Of a DNA stretch of 64,000 bases, positions 45,154-53,732 are shown piece by piece. Below the pieces are notes generated by a model. The model was not told the DNA's origin and ran no database searches. It saw only the letters and a list, made by a program, of their open reading frames with translations. The translations under genes were made by a program, and so were the position numbers. Source of the DNA: Flavobacterium frigoris (GTDB lineage Bacteria > Bacteroidota > Bacteroidia > Flavobacteriales > Flavobacteriaceae); NCBI RefSeq assembly GCF_900111075.1, contig NZ_FOFZ01000011.1, positions 51,284-115,283 on the forward strand, given 5' to 3'. The number at the start of each line of letters is the position of its first letter. Within the stretch, counting starts at the first letter, position 1.

Positions 45154-45198
45154 AATCTAAATGATTAAATTTTGAGGTACTCGACCTCTGTTAATTAA
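45154..45198 (-). promoter_or_regulatory. rpsP 5' untranslated region with short hairpin
   Basis: Between the promoter and the rpsP start the transcript would contain GAGGT-cgagt-ACCTC, a 5-bp stem with a 5-nt loop (45175-45189). Ribosomal protein genes often carry autoregulatory leaders; this is a candidate only. Confidence 0.35.
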
Positions 45199-45203
45199 GG
45201 CTG

Positions 45204-45235
45204 CAAAGATATACTATTTATTTTAATATGCCAAT
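45204..45235 (-). promoter_or_regulatory. Promoter of rpsP-rimM
   Basis: On the minus strand TATCTTTG (45204-45211) fits the Bacteroidota -7 box TAnnTTTG, and ATTG (45232-45235) is a -33 box 20 bp upstream, within the usual 19-21 bp spacing. Confidence 0.75.
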
Positions 45236-45353
45236 AGCTTGTTATTATTATGAATTAGAATGGGTTAAGCGGTTTCTAGTCTTATTTTATTGGAATAATT
45301 AAGTCTTTTTATCCTTCAATTGTATACTTTTGCTTGTTTAAAGAACTGTTTTC

Positions 45354-45839
45354 ATGAAAAATATTTTCCTTTTTTTTGTCGTGCTTTTTACCTTGATTTC
45401 CTGTCAGGAAGATGTAAGGTTTAACAATCCCTCGTTTCAAGGAGTGAAAAACAATGTTTTTTGGAGGGCTAGTTTGTCAACGGCTACTTTAGGTGATAAT
45501 GGGGCGCTCATAATTACAGGCTATTCAGGGAACGAAATAATTACGTTGAGAACTACTTCAGCTGCAGAGGGAGTGTATGTTTTGGGAAGTAGCGATTCTG
45601 AAACTGCTGTCTACGTATTAACGGATGCTACTGCTAAGATAACTTTTGCTACCGGCTCTGGGAAAGGAGATGGTCAGATTGTAGTAACAGAATATGACCT
45701 TATCAACAATACAATATCGGGTACTTTTAAATTCAATGCAGAAAACAGCTACGGTAATCCTTTGGCTGGGTCAACTTTGAATTTTCAGCAAGGAGTTTTT
45801 TATAAAGTGCCTATAATTGTGCAAGCATCAACAAATTAA
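45354..45839 (+). CDS. DUF6252-like lipoprotein
   Basis: A 161-residue outer-membrane-type lipoprotein with signal MKNIFLFFVVLFTLISC (lipid Cys17). The rest is beta-rich (FWRASLSTATLGDNGALIITG; TISGTFKFNA; TLNFQQGVFYKVPI), a pattern seen in the Bacteroidota DUF6252 family of unknown role. TACTTTTG at 45325-45332 is a possible -7 box. Confidence 0.72.
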   Translation: MKNIFLFFVVLFTLISCQEDVRFNNPSFQGVKNNVFWRASLSTATLGDNGALIITGYSGNEIITLRTTSAAEGVYVLGSSDSETAVYVLTDATAKITFATGSGKGDGQIVVTEYDLINNTISGTFKFNAENSYGNPLAGSTLNFQQGVFYKVPIIVQASTN

Positions 45840-45956
45840 GGATTAAGGTGGGTGTTTAATTCTTTTATGAAGTTGTTTTGTGCTTTTTTATGTGTTTTCG
45901 GAATAAAATAAAAACAGAAATATGCTAATTTATAGTGGGTTATAAAAAAATAGGAG

Positions 45957-45964
45957 TATATTTG
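45957..45964 (+). promoter_or_regulatory. Likely -7 box before the RRM gene
   Basis: TATATTTG matches TAnnTTTG, 24 bp before the start codon of the RNA-binding protein. The -33 region is weak. Confidence 0.45.
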
Positions 45965-45987
45965 TTGCATATTATAAATAAGTACAT

Positions 45988-46350
45988 ATGAATATTTTTG
46001 TTGGAAGCCTTCCATTCAGTATTGAGGAAGCAGATTTAAGAGAGTCTTTCGAGGCTTATGGTGCAGTAGATTCTGTAAAAATTATTACTGATAAATTTAC
46101 TGGAAGAAGTAAAGGATTCGGTTTTGTTGAAATGACAAATGATGATGAAGCTCAAAAAGCGATTGATGAATTGAACGGTGCAACTGTTCAAGGACGTGCA
46201 ATTGTAGTTAACAAATCTGAGCCAAAACCAGAAGGAGAAAGAAGAAGTTTTAACAATAACAGTCGTGGTGGAGATTCACGCGGTGGTTATGGTGGTGGAA
46301 ATAGCCGTGGTGGAGAAAACCGTGGTGGTGGAAACAGAGGAGGATATTAA
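45988..46350 (+). CDS. RRM-domain RNA-binding protein with RGG tail
   Basis: A 120-residue protein with one RNA recognition motif (RNP2 IFVGSLPF near residue 2, RNP1 KGFGFVEM near 47). Its C-terminal tail (about 85-120) is rich in Arg-Gly-Gly and Asn. This architecture occurs in glycine-rich RNA-binding proteins of Bacteroidota and cyanobacteria. It is likely to be cold- or stress-linked and to bind mRNA. It is followed by a strong terminator. Confidence 0.93.
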   Translation: MNIFVGSLPFSIEEADLRESFEAYGAVDSVKIITDKFTGRSKGFGFVEMTNDDEAQKAIDELNGATVQGRAIVVNKSEPKPEGERRSFNNNSRGGDSRGGYGGGNSRGGENRGGGNRGGY

Positions 46351-46369
46351 TATTCTTTTTTACAACTAT

Positions 46370-46407
46370 AAAAAAAGGGTGTCAATTTTATTGACACCCT
46401 TTTTTTA
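46370..46407. terminator. Bidirectional terminator after RRM gene
   Basis: A stem AAAAAAGGGTGTCAA / TTGACACCCTTTTTT around TTTA. It can stop the RRM transcript and also lies after the convergent SCO gene. Confidence 0.92.
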
Positions 46408-46469
46408 TAGTATTAACTTCTGTTTACCTTATGGGAACAGGAAAGCACTTGCTGTTCCATGTAAATTAC

Positions 46470-47096
46470 TTATTCTTTTTCTAGTACTTTAATATCTTCG
46501 ACCAAAGATTGCATACTACTTGGATCAAGACTATTGTAGATACCGCGGATGATTCTAGTTTTATCAATCAAAACGAAATTTTCTGTATGTAGAAAAATAA
46601 AGCTATCATTATTTTCTCCTAAATCTTCTTCGATAAAATAAAATTTACGTCCTAGATTATAGATTTCTTCTTTGTCTCCAGTAAGTAGCTTCCATTTATT
46701 ATATTGAATGTTTTTCTTTTTTGCATAAGCCGCAAGCACAGGAACGCTGTCTTTATCTGGCGTTACCGAATGTGAAACCAATTGTATCTGATCATCATTC
46801 TTAAACTCAGCCTGAATTTTAGACATGCTATTAGTCATCTTTGGACAAATTCCTGGACAGCTGGTAAAAAAGAAATCTACTACAGTGATTTTGCCATCTA
46901 ATTCTTTTTCTGAAAACGACTTTCCTTCTTGATCAACCAAATGGAAAGGGCGAATTTTATGAAAGGATTTATTTTGTGGAGTTTCCCAAACGGGTACAAA
47001 ATCGGATGATTTGTAATAAGGCAGTTTTCTAGTTTTTTCTTGACAAGAAATTACCAAAACACCCAGCAATATAATGGTGTAATATTTTAATTTCAT
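46470..47096 (-). CDS. SCO family (thioredoxin-fold) lipoprotein
   Basis: A SCO1/SenC-like protein of about 208 residues. The ATG at 47096 is chosen because it begins the lipoprotein signal MKLKYYTIILLGVLVISC; an upstream ATG at 47138 lies inside the previous gene. The metal or redox motif is FTSCPGICPKM (CxxxC) with a distal His in HTENFVLID. SCO proteins deliver copper to cytochrome oxidase or act as thiol-disulfide reductases. The start overlaps the preceding MORN gene's stop (ATGA). Confidence 0.92.
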   Translation of the reverse strand: MKLKYYTIILLGVLVISCQEKTRKLPYYKSSDFVPVWETPQNKSFHKIRPFHLVDQEGKSFSEKELDGKITVVDFFFTSCPGICPKMTNSMSKIQAEFKNDDQIQLVSHSVTPDKDSVPVLAAYAKKKNIQYNKWKLLTGDKEEIYNLGRKFYFIEEDLGENNDSFIFLHTENFVLIDKTRIIRGIYNSLDPSSMQSLVEDIKVLEKE

Positions 47097-47728
47097 TTGG
47101 ATTTCACTTTTAGTTTTTGATCCTTGAGCGTATAGCATAAGTTTGATTTTTGCAAACCATATCGACGTCCGTCTTTGGCTTCATAGCTGATATAAGGTTT
47201 TCCGTTTTCGCGCCAAGCATTTTGCATGCCATCCTCTCTATCATTTTTATACATTAAAAAACAATAGGGACTTCCGCTCTCATACCATTGTTTTTGCATG
47301 CCTTGACGTTTGTCATTGAAATAAGAAAAATCAAATTTTATATTGCCATTTTTCCAATAGCCATAGTGCCGTCCGTAGCCAATACCGTTTTTATAATTTC
47401 GTTCTGTTTCCAGCTTTCCATTTTCAAAAAAAGTTTTGGTCGTTCCGTGTTGTTTTCCCTGATAATATGAGGCAAATTTTTTTACAGTATCGTTTTTATA
47501 AATTTCTTTTATGAAACCTGAATAGGGCTTATGACTAATATAATAAACCCCGTTCTGTAATTTCAGTTTGTTGTCATTTAAAAAAAATGAAGTATTTGGC
47601 ACTTGCGAAATATCAACTTTTTCAAAAATGTTATTTGATTTTTTATTCGCTGTTTCTGAACAACTAAATATAAGTTGACAAAACAATAAAATAATAAATT
47701 TATTGAGTAAATGTTCCTTTTGTACCAT
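47093..47728 (-). CDS. MORN-repeat (YwqK-like) lipoprotein
   Basis: A 211-residue protein with a lipoprotein-like signal (NKFIILLFCQLIFSC). It then carries several MORN-type repeats: YYQGKQHGTTKTFFENGKLE, YGYWKNGNIKF, KRQGMQKQWYESG and EDGMQNAWRENGKPY. Such repeats occur in YwqK-type proteins and membrane-associated proteins; function is unknown. The only usable start, at 47728, lies 29 bp inside the YHYH gene, so the two are probably coupled. Confidence 0.78.
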   Translation of the reverse strand: MVQKEHLLNKFIILLFCQLIFSCSETANKKSNNIFEKVDISQVPNTSFFLNDNKLKLQNGVYYISHKPYSGFIKEIYKNDTVKKFASYYQGKQHGTTKTFFENGKLETERNYKNGIGYGRHYGYWKNGNIKFDFSYFNDKRQGMQKQWYESGSPYCFLMYKNDREDGMQNAWRENGKPYISYEAKDGRRYGLQKSNLCYTLKDQKLKVKSK

Positions 47729-48467
47729 TGTAACTTCCTGATTTTAAGATGTAAAACCTACTACCTAAATATGCTGTATTGCTAGCATGATAATGATAGA
47801 TAGCCGTAGAAAAATCTGCTGTTATTCCTATATGACCACCATTTGCATCTAAATTTGAAGGGTAACTACCGTCCATATCCTTTCTTGCATAAATGGGAAA
47901 ACCATCTCTTAAAAATCCTATTAATTTTGCATCATCATTTCCCATAAAATCGCCAGTACAATGGTAATGATAAGTATTTCCAGGTCCAGGGTGAGCACCT
48001 GCTCTATCAAAAGAACCAAGTACACCTGCATCTACAGGTACATTTCCACCTTCTCTATCATTATAGATTGGAACGCCATTCAACGCCATACCAATGGGTC
48101 CTAACGTTGTAACTTCTTTGGTTGATGCTTCTACAGGATTTGTAGGAATCGTCATTGCATAATTTTGAACTCCAATAGTTCCGGGATTAAGCGTTGAACC
48201 AACCATTTGTGCTTCATACAAAGCATGTCCAACACCATAATAGGGTGTAACGTGGTCTGGTGTTCCATTAGATTTTAATGTGATACTGCTACCGCTTGTC
48301 GAAATTGTTACAGCGCTTGTATATTTTGATTGTACTGCACTTGTAATAGGAACGCCTGTTGTCGTGGTTGTTGTTGTATCTGTGTTAGTGTCTGAATCAT
48401 TCTTGCTACATCCTACTATAGTTAAGGCAATAGCAATTACTTTAACCCAATTTTTGTTGTTTCTCAT
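47700..48467 (-). CDS. YHYH domain lipoprotein
   Basis: A 255-residue protein with lipoprotein signal (MRNNKNWVKVIAIALTIVGC) followed by a Thr-rich linker and a YHYH domain. The hallmark motif is seen as NTYHYHCTGDFMGND, with a second YHYHAS near the C-terminus and GVPIYNDREGG between. Function is unknown, but the clustered Tyr/His suggests metal binding. It sits between the EF-hand gene and the MORN/SCO genes. Confidence 0.88.
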   Translation of the reverse strand: MRNNKNWVKVIAIALTIVGCSKNDSDTNTDTTTTTTTGVPITSAVQSKYTSAVTISTSGSSITLKSNGTPDHVTPYYGVGHALYEAQMVGSTLNPGTIGVQNYAMTIPTNPVEASTKEVTTLGPIGMALNGVPIYNDREGGNVPVDAGVLGSFDRAGAHPGPGNTYHYHCTGDFMGNDDAKLIGFLRDGFPIYARKDMDGSYPSNLDANGGHIGITADFSTAIYHYHASNTAYLGSRFYILKSGSYNGTKGTFTQ

Positions 48468-48494
48468 CTTTTTTGTTTTTATGATTAATTTACA

Positions 48495-48776
48495 CTATTT
48501 TTTGCGTTCTGGCTTTGGAGCTTTTTTCAACTCTTCGAGTGTTAAAAAGCCATCTTTATTAGCGTCTACTTTGCTGAAATCATCCTGCAACGGACCTTTT
48601 ACTTCACCTTTAGATAGTTTTCCATCTTTGTTAATGTCCATCTCTTTTATCAGAACTTCTGCAGTTGGTCGATTTTTTCCTTCTTGTCCCCTTGGGGGTT
48701 GCGCGTAAGTAAAAACAGTGCCTACTAGTAACATTAAAATGCTGTATACTATTTTACTAATCATTTTGTTTTTCAT
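48495..48776 (-). CDS. Exported EF-hand protein
   Basis: A 93-residue protein with a signal peptide (to about residue 25, VFTYAQ) and two canonical EF-hand loops, DINKDGKLSKGE and DANKDGFLTLEE, so it should bind two calcium ions outside the cytoplasm. It is first in the minus-strand operon with the YHYH, MORN and SCO genes and is divergent from the LytS/LytTR pair. Confidence 0.92.
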   Translation of the reverse strand: MKNKMISKIVYSILMLLVGTVFTYAQPPRGQEGKNRPTAEVLIKEMDINKDGKLSKGEVKGPLQDDFSKVDANKDGFLTLEELKKAPKPERKK

Positions 48777-48957
48777 GATTTTATGTTTTTTATTGACTAC
48801 AAAGATGAGTTAATATTCTGTGTGCATTTTTTATTTTCAGTGAATGCCAGATAGTTTTCAGTGAAAGGCTCTGCTTAGGTGTATGAGTATTCGTTTTCAA
48901 GGGATTAAAAAGTGCTTTTTTTGAGATTGGTTAATATTTATTTTATTTATTTGTACT

Positions 48958-49980
48958 ATGAATAGAACTAATAGAACCGTTTTTCAGCTTTTTTTATGGG
49001 CTACTGTTTGGATCATCGTGGGTTTGAACCAAAATGATTTTGTACGCTTTCTTAGAGATAACTACCTTGCGTATATTTGTCAATCATTATTAATTGTAGG
49101 ACTTGTTTTTGTTCTTGCTCCGAAGCTTCTTTTTAGAAAGAAATATTTGCTATTCACTGTAGTTTCATTAGTTCTTTTAATGTTCTGTGCGTATGTTTCG
49201 GGGAGTATAATACAACATGTACAAGATCTAGGAATGCGTCCACCACCACCACCAAGAGGTGGTCGTAACATCCTACCTACTCCCATAGTGATAAATATGC
49301 TTTTACTAAGCGTCTCTTATATTTCAGCTATTTTTTTAGAAACTTTTTCTTTTGCTCAAAGGCAGGAGAAAGCTTTGATTTTAAGCAAGTCGGAGAACAT
49401 GGAAAACGAATTAAAGTTTTTAAAATCCCAGATCAATCCACATTTTTTATTCAATTCTTTAAATAACATATATTCTCTTTCGATTATTGATGCTGGTAAG
49501 GCACAAGAATCTATTTTGTATTTGTCAGATATGCTTCGATATGTGTTGTATGAATGCGAAAAACCATTAGTTTCTATTGAAAAAGAGATAACTTATATTG
49601 AGGATTTTATTAAGTTGTTTTTACTAAAAAGCAGTAAAAGCTATCCTGTAAAAACGAACTTTTCAATAGATAATCAAGGGCTGCAAATAGCACCAATGTT
49701 ACTTATTCCTTTTGTAGAAAACGCTTTTAAACATAGTAATATTGAAAATATTGCCGAATCATTTATAAATATAAACATTGTCTCAACCAATGAAGGCATT
49801 CATTTTATCATAGAAAACAGCTTTAGAGAAGTGATAAAAAATCAAGATGCTGTTGGTGGAATAGGAATTGTGAATGTTCGAAAGAGATTAAATTTATTGT
49901 ATGAAAATACACATTCGTTAGAAATAAACGAAAATAATAATACCTTTAGAGTTGAACTAAAAATAGACACTAATGCTTAA
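48958..49980 (+). CDS. LytS-type sensor histidine kinase
   Basis: A 340-residue membrane kinase. Four hydrophobic segments lie in residues about 9-140, with a loop containing the run PPPPPRGGR between the third and fourth. The His_kinase box is QINPHFLFNSLNNIYSLS, with the phospho-acceptor His. A short ATPase domain has MLLIPFVENAFKHS and GIGIVNVRKRLNLLY. It overlaps the response regulator gene by 8 bp. Confidence 0.93.
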   Translation: MNRTNRTVFQLFLWATVWIIVGLNQNDFVRFLRDNYLAYICQSLLIVGLVFVLAPKLLFRKKYLLFTVVSLVLLMFCAYVSGSIIQHVQDLGMRPPPPPRGGRNILPTPIVINMLLLSVSYISAIFLETFSFAQRQEKALILSKSENMENELKFLKSQINPHFLFNSLNNIYSLSIIDAGKAQESILYLSDMLRYVLYECEKPLVSIEKEITYIEDFIKLFLLKSSKSYPVKTNFSIDNQGLQIAPMLLIPFVENAFKHSNIENIAESFININIVSTNEGIHFIIENSFREVIKNQDAVGGIGIVNVRKRLNLLYENTHSLEINENNNTFRVELKIDTNA

Positions 49981-50641
49981 ATGTATTGTCATTGATGATG
50001 AAGAACTTGCTCGAAAATTAATTGAAAGTTATATTGAAAAATTAGACTTTCTAGAATTAGCGGGAAGTTTTGAGAATCCTTTGGAAGCGATTGCTATTCT
50101 AAAAAAGGAGCGCATTGATGTGGTATTTTTAGATATTCAAATGCCTGAAATTAAAGGAACTGATTTTGCTAAATTGATTCCGCCGCAGGCTAATATTATT
50201 TTTACAACGGCGTATTCTGACTATGCGTTAGAAGGATTCGAACTTAGTGTGGTTGATTATTTGTTAAAACCCATTGGGTTTAATCGGTTTTTAAAAGCAG
50301 TTCAGAAAATTAAAAAAGATGCCATAGCTAAAGTCGATACTATTACAGTAAAATCTGGATATGATTTATTCAAATTAAAATATGACGAGATTACCCATAT
50401 TGAAAGTGATAGTGAATATGCTATTTTTCATACCACTACCAAGAAAATAATGAGTTTACAATCACTAAAATCATTAGAAAAGACATTAGATCCATCCGTT
50501 TTCATCAGAGTGCATCGTTCTTTTATTGTAAATAAAACTAAGGTTACCGGACTTAAAAGTAGGGACCTGTTTTTAGGAACAATTCAAATTCCTGTGAGTG
50601 ATAGTTATTTTGAGGTTGTTAAGAAGGAATTGTTTGGGTAG
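49973..50641 (+). CDS. LytTR response regulator
   Basis: A 222-residue regulator with a receiver domain (phospho-Asp in VVFLDIQMPEI; Lys in VDYLLKPIGF) and a C-terminal LytTR DNA-binding domain (DEITHIESDSEYAIFHTT, FIRVHRSFIVN). It is co-translated with the upstream kinase. A plausible target is the divergent EF-hand/YHYH/MORN/SCO operon. Confidence 0.94.
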   Translation: MLKCIVIDDEELARKLIESYIEKLDFLELAGSFENPLEAIAILKKERIDVVFLDIQMPEIKGTDFAKLIPPQANIIFTTAYSDYALEGFELSVVDYLLKPIGFNRFLKAVQKIKKDAIAKVDTITVKSGYDLFKLKYDEITHIESDSEYAIFHTTTKKIMSLQSLKSLEKTLDPSVFIRVHRSFIVNKTKVTGLKSRDLFLGTIQIPVSDSYFEVVKKELFG

Positions 50642-50758
50642 GGTTGTTACACAGAGATGCGCTGAGGTCTATCAGAGACACTCAGAGAAATTGAATAAAT
50701 TCTTTTGCGAATCTTAGTGTCTCCTTTTCGAATCTTTGCGAAACAAAAATTCTCTTAA
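50642..50758. repeat. Dispersed intergenic repeat, copy 2
   Basis: CAGAGATGCGCTGAGG, CAGAGACACTCAGAGA and ATCTTTGCGAAACAAA reproduce, in reverse orientation and order, the pieces seen at about 4178-4382. No coding signal is visible. Confidence 0.6.
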
Positions 50759-50760
50759 AT

Positions 50761-50794
50761 AAAAAAGCTGCCTCGAATCACGGGACAGCTTTTA
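50761..50794 (-). terminator. Terminator of the leu operon
   Basis: AAAAGCTG and CAGCTTTT arms with inner CC/GG pairing. On the minus strand the stem is followed by a T-run, 19 bp after the leuB stop. Confidence 0.75.
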
Positions 50795-50813
50795 GAAATT
50801 TATATTTTGAATA

Positions 50814-51875
50814 TTACAAATTAGCTACTAACCAATCTCCAACGTCACTTGTTTTATAAGCTGTTGCTCCTTTGGCAGCTAGATCCTCGGTTACAATTCC
50901 TTTTTCTAATGATTTATTTACTGCTGCTCTAATTGTAGCTGCTTCTTCGTGTAGTCCAAAAGCATCTTCAAACATCATTGCTGCAGATAATATGGTTGCC
51001 AATGGATTAGCAATATTTAATCCTGTTGCTTGTGGATAAGAACCGTGAATTGGTTCGTACAAAGAAGTATGTTCTCCAACTGATGCTGATGGCATTAATC
51101 CCATAGATCCTGAAATAACTGACGCTTCATCGGTTAAAATATCTCCAAATAAATTTTCAGTAATCAATACATCGTACGAGTTTGGCCATTGAACCAAACG
51201 CATTGCAACGGCATCCACAAATTCATAACTTACAGTTACTTCAGGATAGTCTTTTTCCATTGCTTGTACCGTTTCTCTCCATAAACGAGAAGTTTCTAAT
51301 ACATTAGCTTTGTCTACACAACATAATTTTTTAGTACGTGTCATCGCTAATTCAAAACCTTTTTTTGCTAAACGCTGTACTTCTGCTTTGGTGTAAGTAC
51401 AAGTGTCAAAAGCAGTTTCGCCTCCGTCAAGTCTTCCTTTTTCTCCAAAATAGATTCCTCCCGTCAATTCTCTTAAGAAAACTAAGTCGGTTCCTTCGAT
51501 ACGTTCTCTTTTTAAAGGCGAATTATCGATCAAAGATGGAAAGGTAAAAGTAGGACGTACATTAGCAAACAACCCTAATTTTTTACGCATTAGCAATAAT
51601 CCTTGCTCCGGTCTTACTGGTGCCGATGGATCATTGTCGTATTTTGGATGTCCGATAGCTCCAAATAAAACCGCATCAGCCGCCATACATATTTCGTGTG
51701 TTTCATCAGGATAAGGGACTCCTACAGCATCGATAGCGCAAGCACCTGTTAATGCTGGTGTCCAATTTATTTCGTGATTGAATTTTTTTGCAATAGCATC
51801 AGAAACTTTTACAGCTTCATTTATAACTTCTGGTCCGATTCCGTCTCCGGCTAAAAGTGCGATTGTATATTTCAT
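50814..51875 (-). CDS. leuB: 3-isopropylmalate dehydrogenase
   Basis: LeuB oxidises and decarboxylates 3-isopropylmalate with NAD+ to give the leucine precursor. At 353 residues the length is normal. Signatures: AGDGIGPEVINEAVKV at the N-terminus, LFGAIGHPKYDN, LTGGIYFGEKGR and the C-terminal NLFGDILTDEASVISGSMGLMPSASVG. It is the last gene of the minus-strand leuC-leuD-leuA/cimA-leuB set. Confidence 0.96.
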   Translation of the reverse strand: MKYTIALLAGDGIGPEVINEAVKVSDAIAKKFNHEINWTPALTGACAIDAVGVPYPDETHEICMAADAVLFGAIGHPKYDNDPSAPVRPEQGLLLMRKKLGLFANVRPTFTFPSLIDNSPLKRERIEGTDLVFLRELTGGIYFGEKGRLDGGETAFDTCTYTKAEVQRLAKKGFELAMTRTKKLCCVDKANVLETSRLWRETVQAMEKDYPEVTVSYEFVDAVAMRLVQWPNSYDVLITENLFGDILTDEASVISGSMGLMPSASVGEHTSLYEPIHGSYPQATGLNIANPLATILSAAMMFEDAFGLHEEAATIRAAVNKSLEKGIVTEDLAAKGATAYKTSDVGDWLVANL

Positions 51876-51891
51876 GATTGTTTTGTTTTCC

Positions 51892-52080
51892 TCCCCCCGG
51901 CCCCCTCCGAAGGAGGAGGTAACTGGGTGGTTATGGGTTGGGTTATATTTTTTGTTGTTTTATTACTTTAGAGTTTAGCATTTCTTCCTTTGAAGAAATG
52001 CTAAACAGCAATAAATTTCTTCTAAACTATTTTTATTCACATTGTCTCCCTCCTCTTCGGGGAGGGTTGGGGTGGGGATT
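51892..52080. repeat. Inverted GC-rich repeats flanking a perfect 15-bp hairpin (leuA-leuB gap)
   Basis: Two GC-rich pieces in opposite orientation (51892-51943, with CCCCCTCCGAAGGAGGAGG; 52047-52080, with CTCTTCGGGGAGGGTTGGGG) flank a perfect stem GTTTAGCATTTCTTC / GAAGAAATGCTAAAC (51973-51987 and 51992-52006, loop CTTT). The GC content contrasts sharply with the AT-rich surroundings. It looks like a dispersed palindromic element; the readable peptide frames inside it are not genes. Confidence 0.75.
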
Positions 52081-53596
52081 ACTCCACATTCAGCATTTTT
52101 TGCGTAGCTATAATAGCCGCAACAGTCTGATCTGAGTCTAATCCTCTTGTTTTGAATTCTTTCCCGTTATTAGTCCAGGTAATAATAGTTTCGCATAATG
52201 CATCAGAGCTACTTCCTGGCGGGATTCTAACTGCGTAATCAATCAGTTTCGGTAATTGCAGTTCTTTACTTTTATATATTTTTGCCAATGCATTCATAAA
52301 TGCATCAAACTGTCCGTCGCCCTGAGCGTGTTCTTCAATTAGTTCTCCGTCTATTTTTAAACAAAGGGTGGTTGAAGGGCGTAAACCTTTGGCATGAGAA
52401 AGAACGTAAGATTCCACTAGTATTTTTTCTTGGTACGTTTGACTGTCCAGAACATCAGAGATAATATACGGTAGGTCTTCTCTAGTAACAGTTTCTTTTT
52501 TGTCTCCTAATTCAATAATTCTTTGGGTAACTAATTTTAAATCTTCGGCATTTAGCTTTAATCCTAGTTCTTGAAGATTTTTCTCAATATTAGCTTTACC
52601 AGAAGTTTTTCCTAAAGCGTATTGACGTTTTCTGCCAAATCGTTCGGGAAGCAAATCGTTGAAATACAAGTTGTTTTTATTGTCTCCGTCAGCATGAATA
52701 CCAGCAGTTTGAGTGAAAACATTGTCTCCTACGATGGGTTTGTTAGCGGGGATTCTATATCCTGTAAAAGTTTCTACCAGTTTACTTACAGAGTATAAAG
52801 ATGATTCTTTTACATTGATTTGAACGTCAGGCATGAAATCATTGATTACGGCAACCGTACTTTCAAGAGGTGCGTTTCCAGCACGTTCTCCCATTCCGTT
52901 TACGGTAACATGCAATCCTTGAATACCTGCTTTTAATGCTTCCATAACATTAGCAACACTCAAATCATAATCGTTATGCGCGTGAAAGTCAAAATGAGTA
53001 TGTGGGTATCTCTTTATAATTTTCGAAATAAACTCAAACGTTTCAGAAGGAATCAAAACTCCTAAAGTATCCGGTAATAAGATTCTTTTAACTGGTTGTT
53101 TTGTCAGAAAGTCCAAATATTGGAAAACATAATCAGGAGAGTTGCGCATTCCATTGCTCCAATCTTCCAGATAAACATTGGTTTCAATACCGCTTTCTTT
53201 TGCTAATGCAATAGTATGAGCAATTTCGGAGAAATGTTGTTTCGGCGTTTTTTTTAATTGATGCGTTAAATGATTCAGTGACCCTTTGGTCAATAAATTT
53301 TGAACTTTAGCCCCTGCTTTTTTCATCCATTCGATAGAAAGACCTCCGTCTACAAAAGTTAAAACTTCGATTTTATCATCGTATCCTTTGGCCGAAGCCC
53401 AAGTCATAATTCCTTTTACTCCTTGAAATTCGCCTTCACTTACTCGTGCCGAAGCGATTTCGATTCGATCAACATTTAATTCTTCCAACAACAATTGTGC
53501 AATGGTTAGCTTTTCTGCAGCAGAAAAGGATACTCCTGAGGTTTGTTCACCATCACGGAGCGTCGTATCCATTATTTCAATTTTTCTTTTTTCCAT
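52079..53596 (-). CDS. 2-isopropylmalate synthase or citramalate synthase
   Basis: A 505-residue DRE-TIM aldol condensing enzyme with an N-terminal catalytic barrel (IMDTTLRDGEQTSGVSFS; FHAHNDYDLSVAN; VNGMGERAGNAPLES) and a C-terminal LeuA allosteric domain (about 370-505). It would condense acetyl-CoA with 2-ketoisovalerate (leucine) or pyruvate (citramalate). The position between leuD and leuB favours a leucine role. The sequence type is the longer, CimA-like group, so the acceptor is not settled. Confidence 0.85.
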   Translation of the reverse strand: MEKRKIEIMDTTLRDGEQTSGVSFSAAEKLTIAQLLLEELNVDRIEIASARVSEGEFQGVKGIMTWASAKGYDDKIEVLTFVDGGLSIEWMKKAGAKVQNLLTKGSLNHLTHQLKKTPKQHFSEIAHTIALAKESGIETNVYLEDWSNGMRNSPDYVFQYLDFLTKQPVKRILLPDTLGVLIPSETFEFISKIIKRYPHTHFDFHAHNDYDLSVANVMEALKAGIQGLHVTVNGMGERAGNAPLESTVAVINDFMPDVQINVKESSLYSVSKLVETFTGYRIPANKPIVGDNVFTQTAGIHADGDNKNNLYFNDLLPERFGRKRQYALGKTSGKANIEKNLQELGLKLNAEDLKLVTQRIIELGDKKETVTREDLPYIISDVLDSQTYQEKILVESYVLSHAKGLRPSTTLCLKIDGELIEEHAQGDGQFDAFMNALAKIYKSKELQLPKLIDYAVRIPPGSSSDALCETIITWTNNGKEFKTRGLDSDQTVAAIIATQKMLNVE

Positions 53597-53732
53597 TTCT
53601 AAATTTGATGCTAATACGATTTTGAGTTAAAGAATTACCAATCGTACAATTATATTTTATAAAATAATAAAAGCAGTTACTTCAGCATATCCTAAAAGGG
53701 ATGCTTCCGTAACCGCATAAAGTTGATTGTAC

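Noticed and set aside
46265..46492. Val/Glu-rich frame inside the RGG tail of the RRM gene
   Set aside because: It is a shifted-frame shadow of the repetitive GGT-rich tail and runs through the terminator.
51938..52135. Open frame with PPLRGGLGWG-like translation
   Set aside because: It is the translation of the GC-rich dispersed repeat plus the 3' end of the leuA-like gene on the other strand, not a gene.
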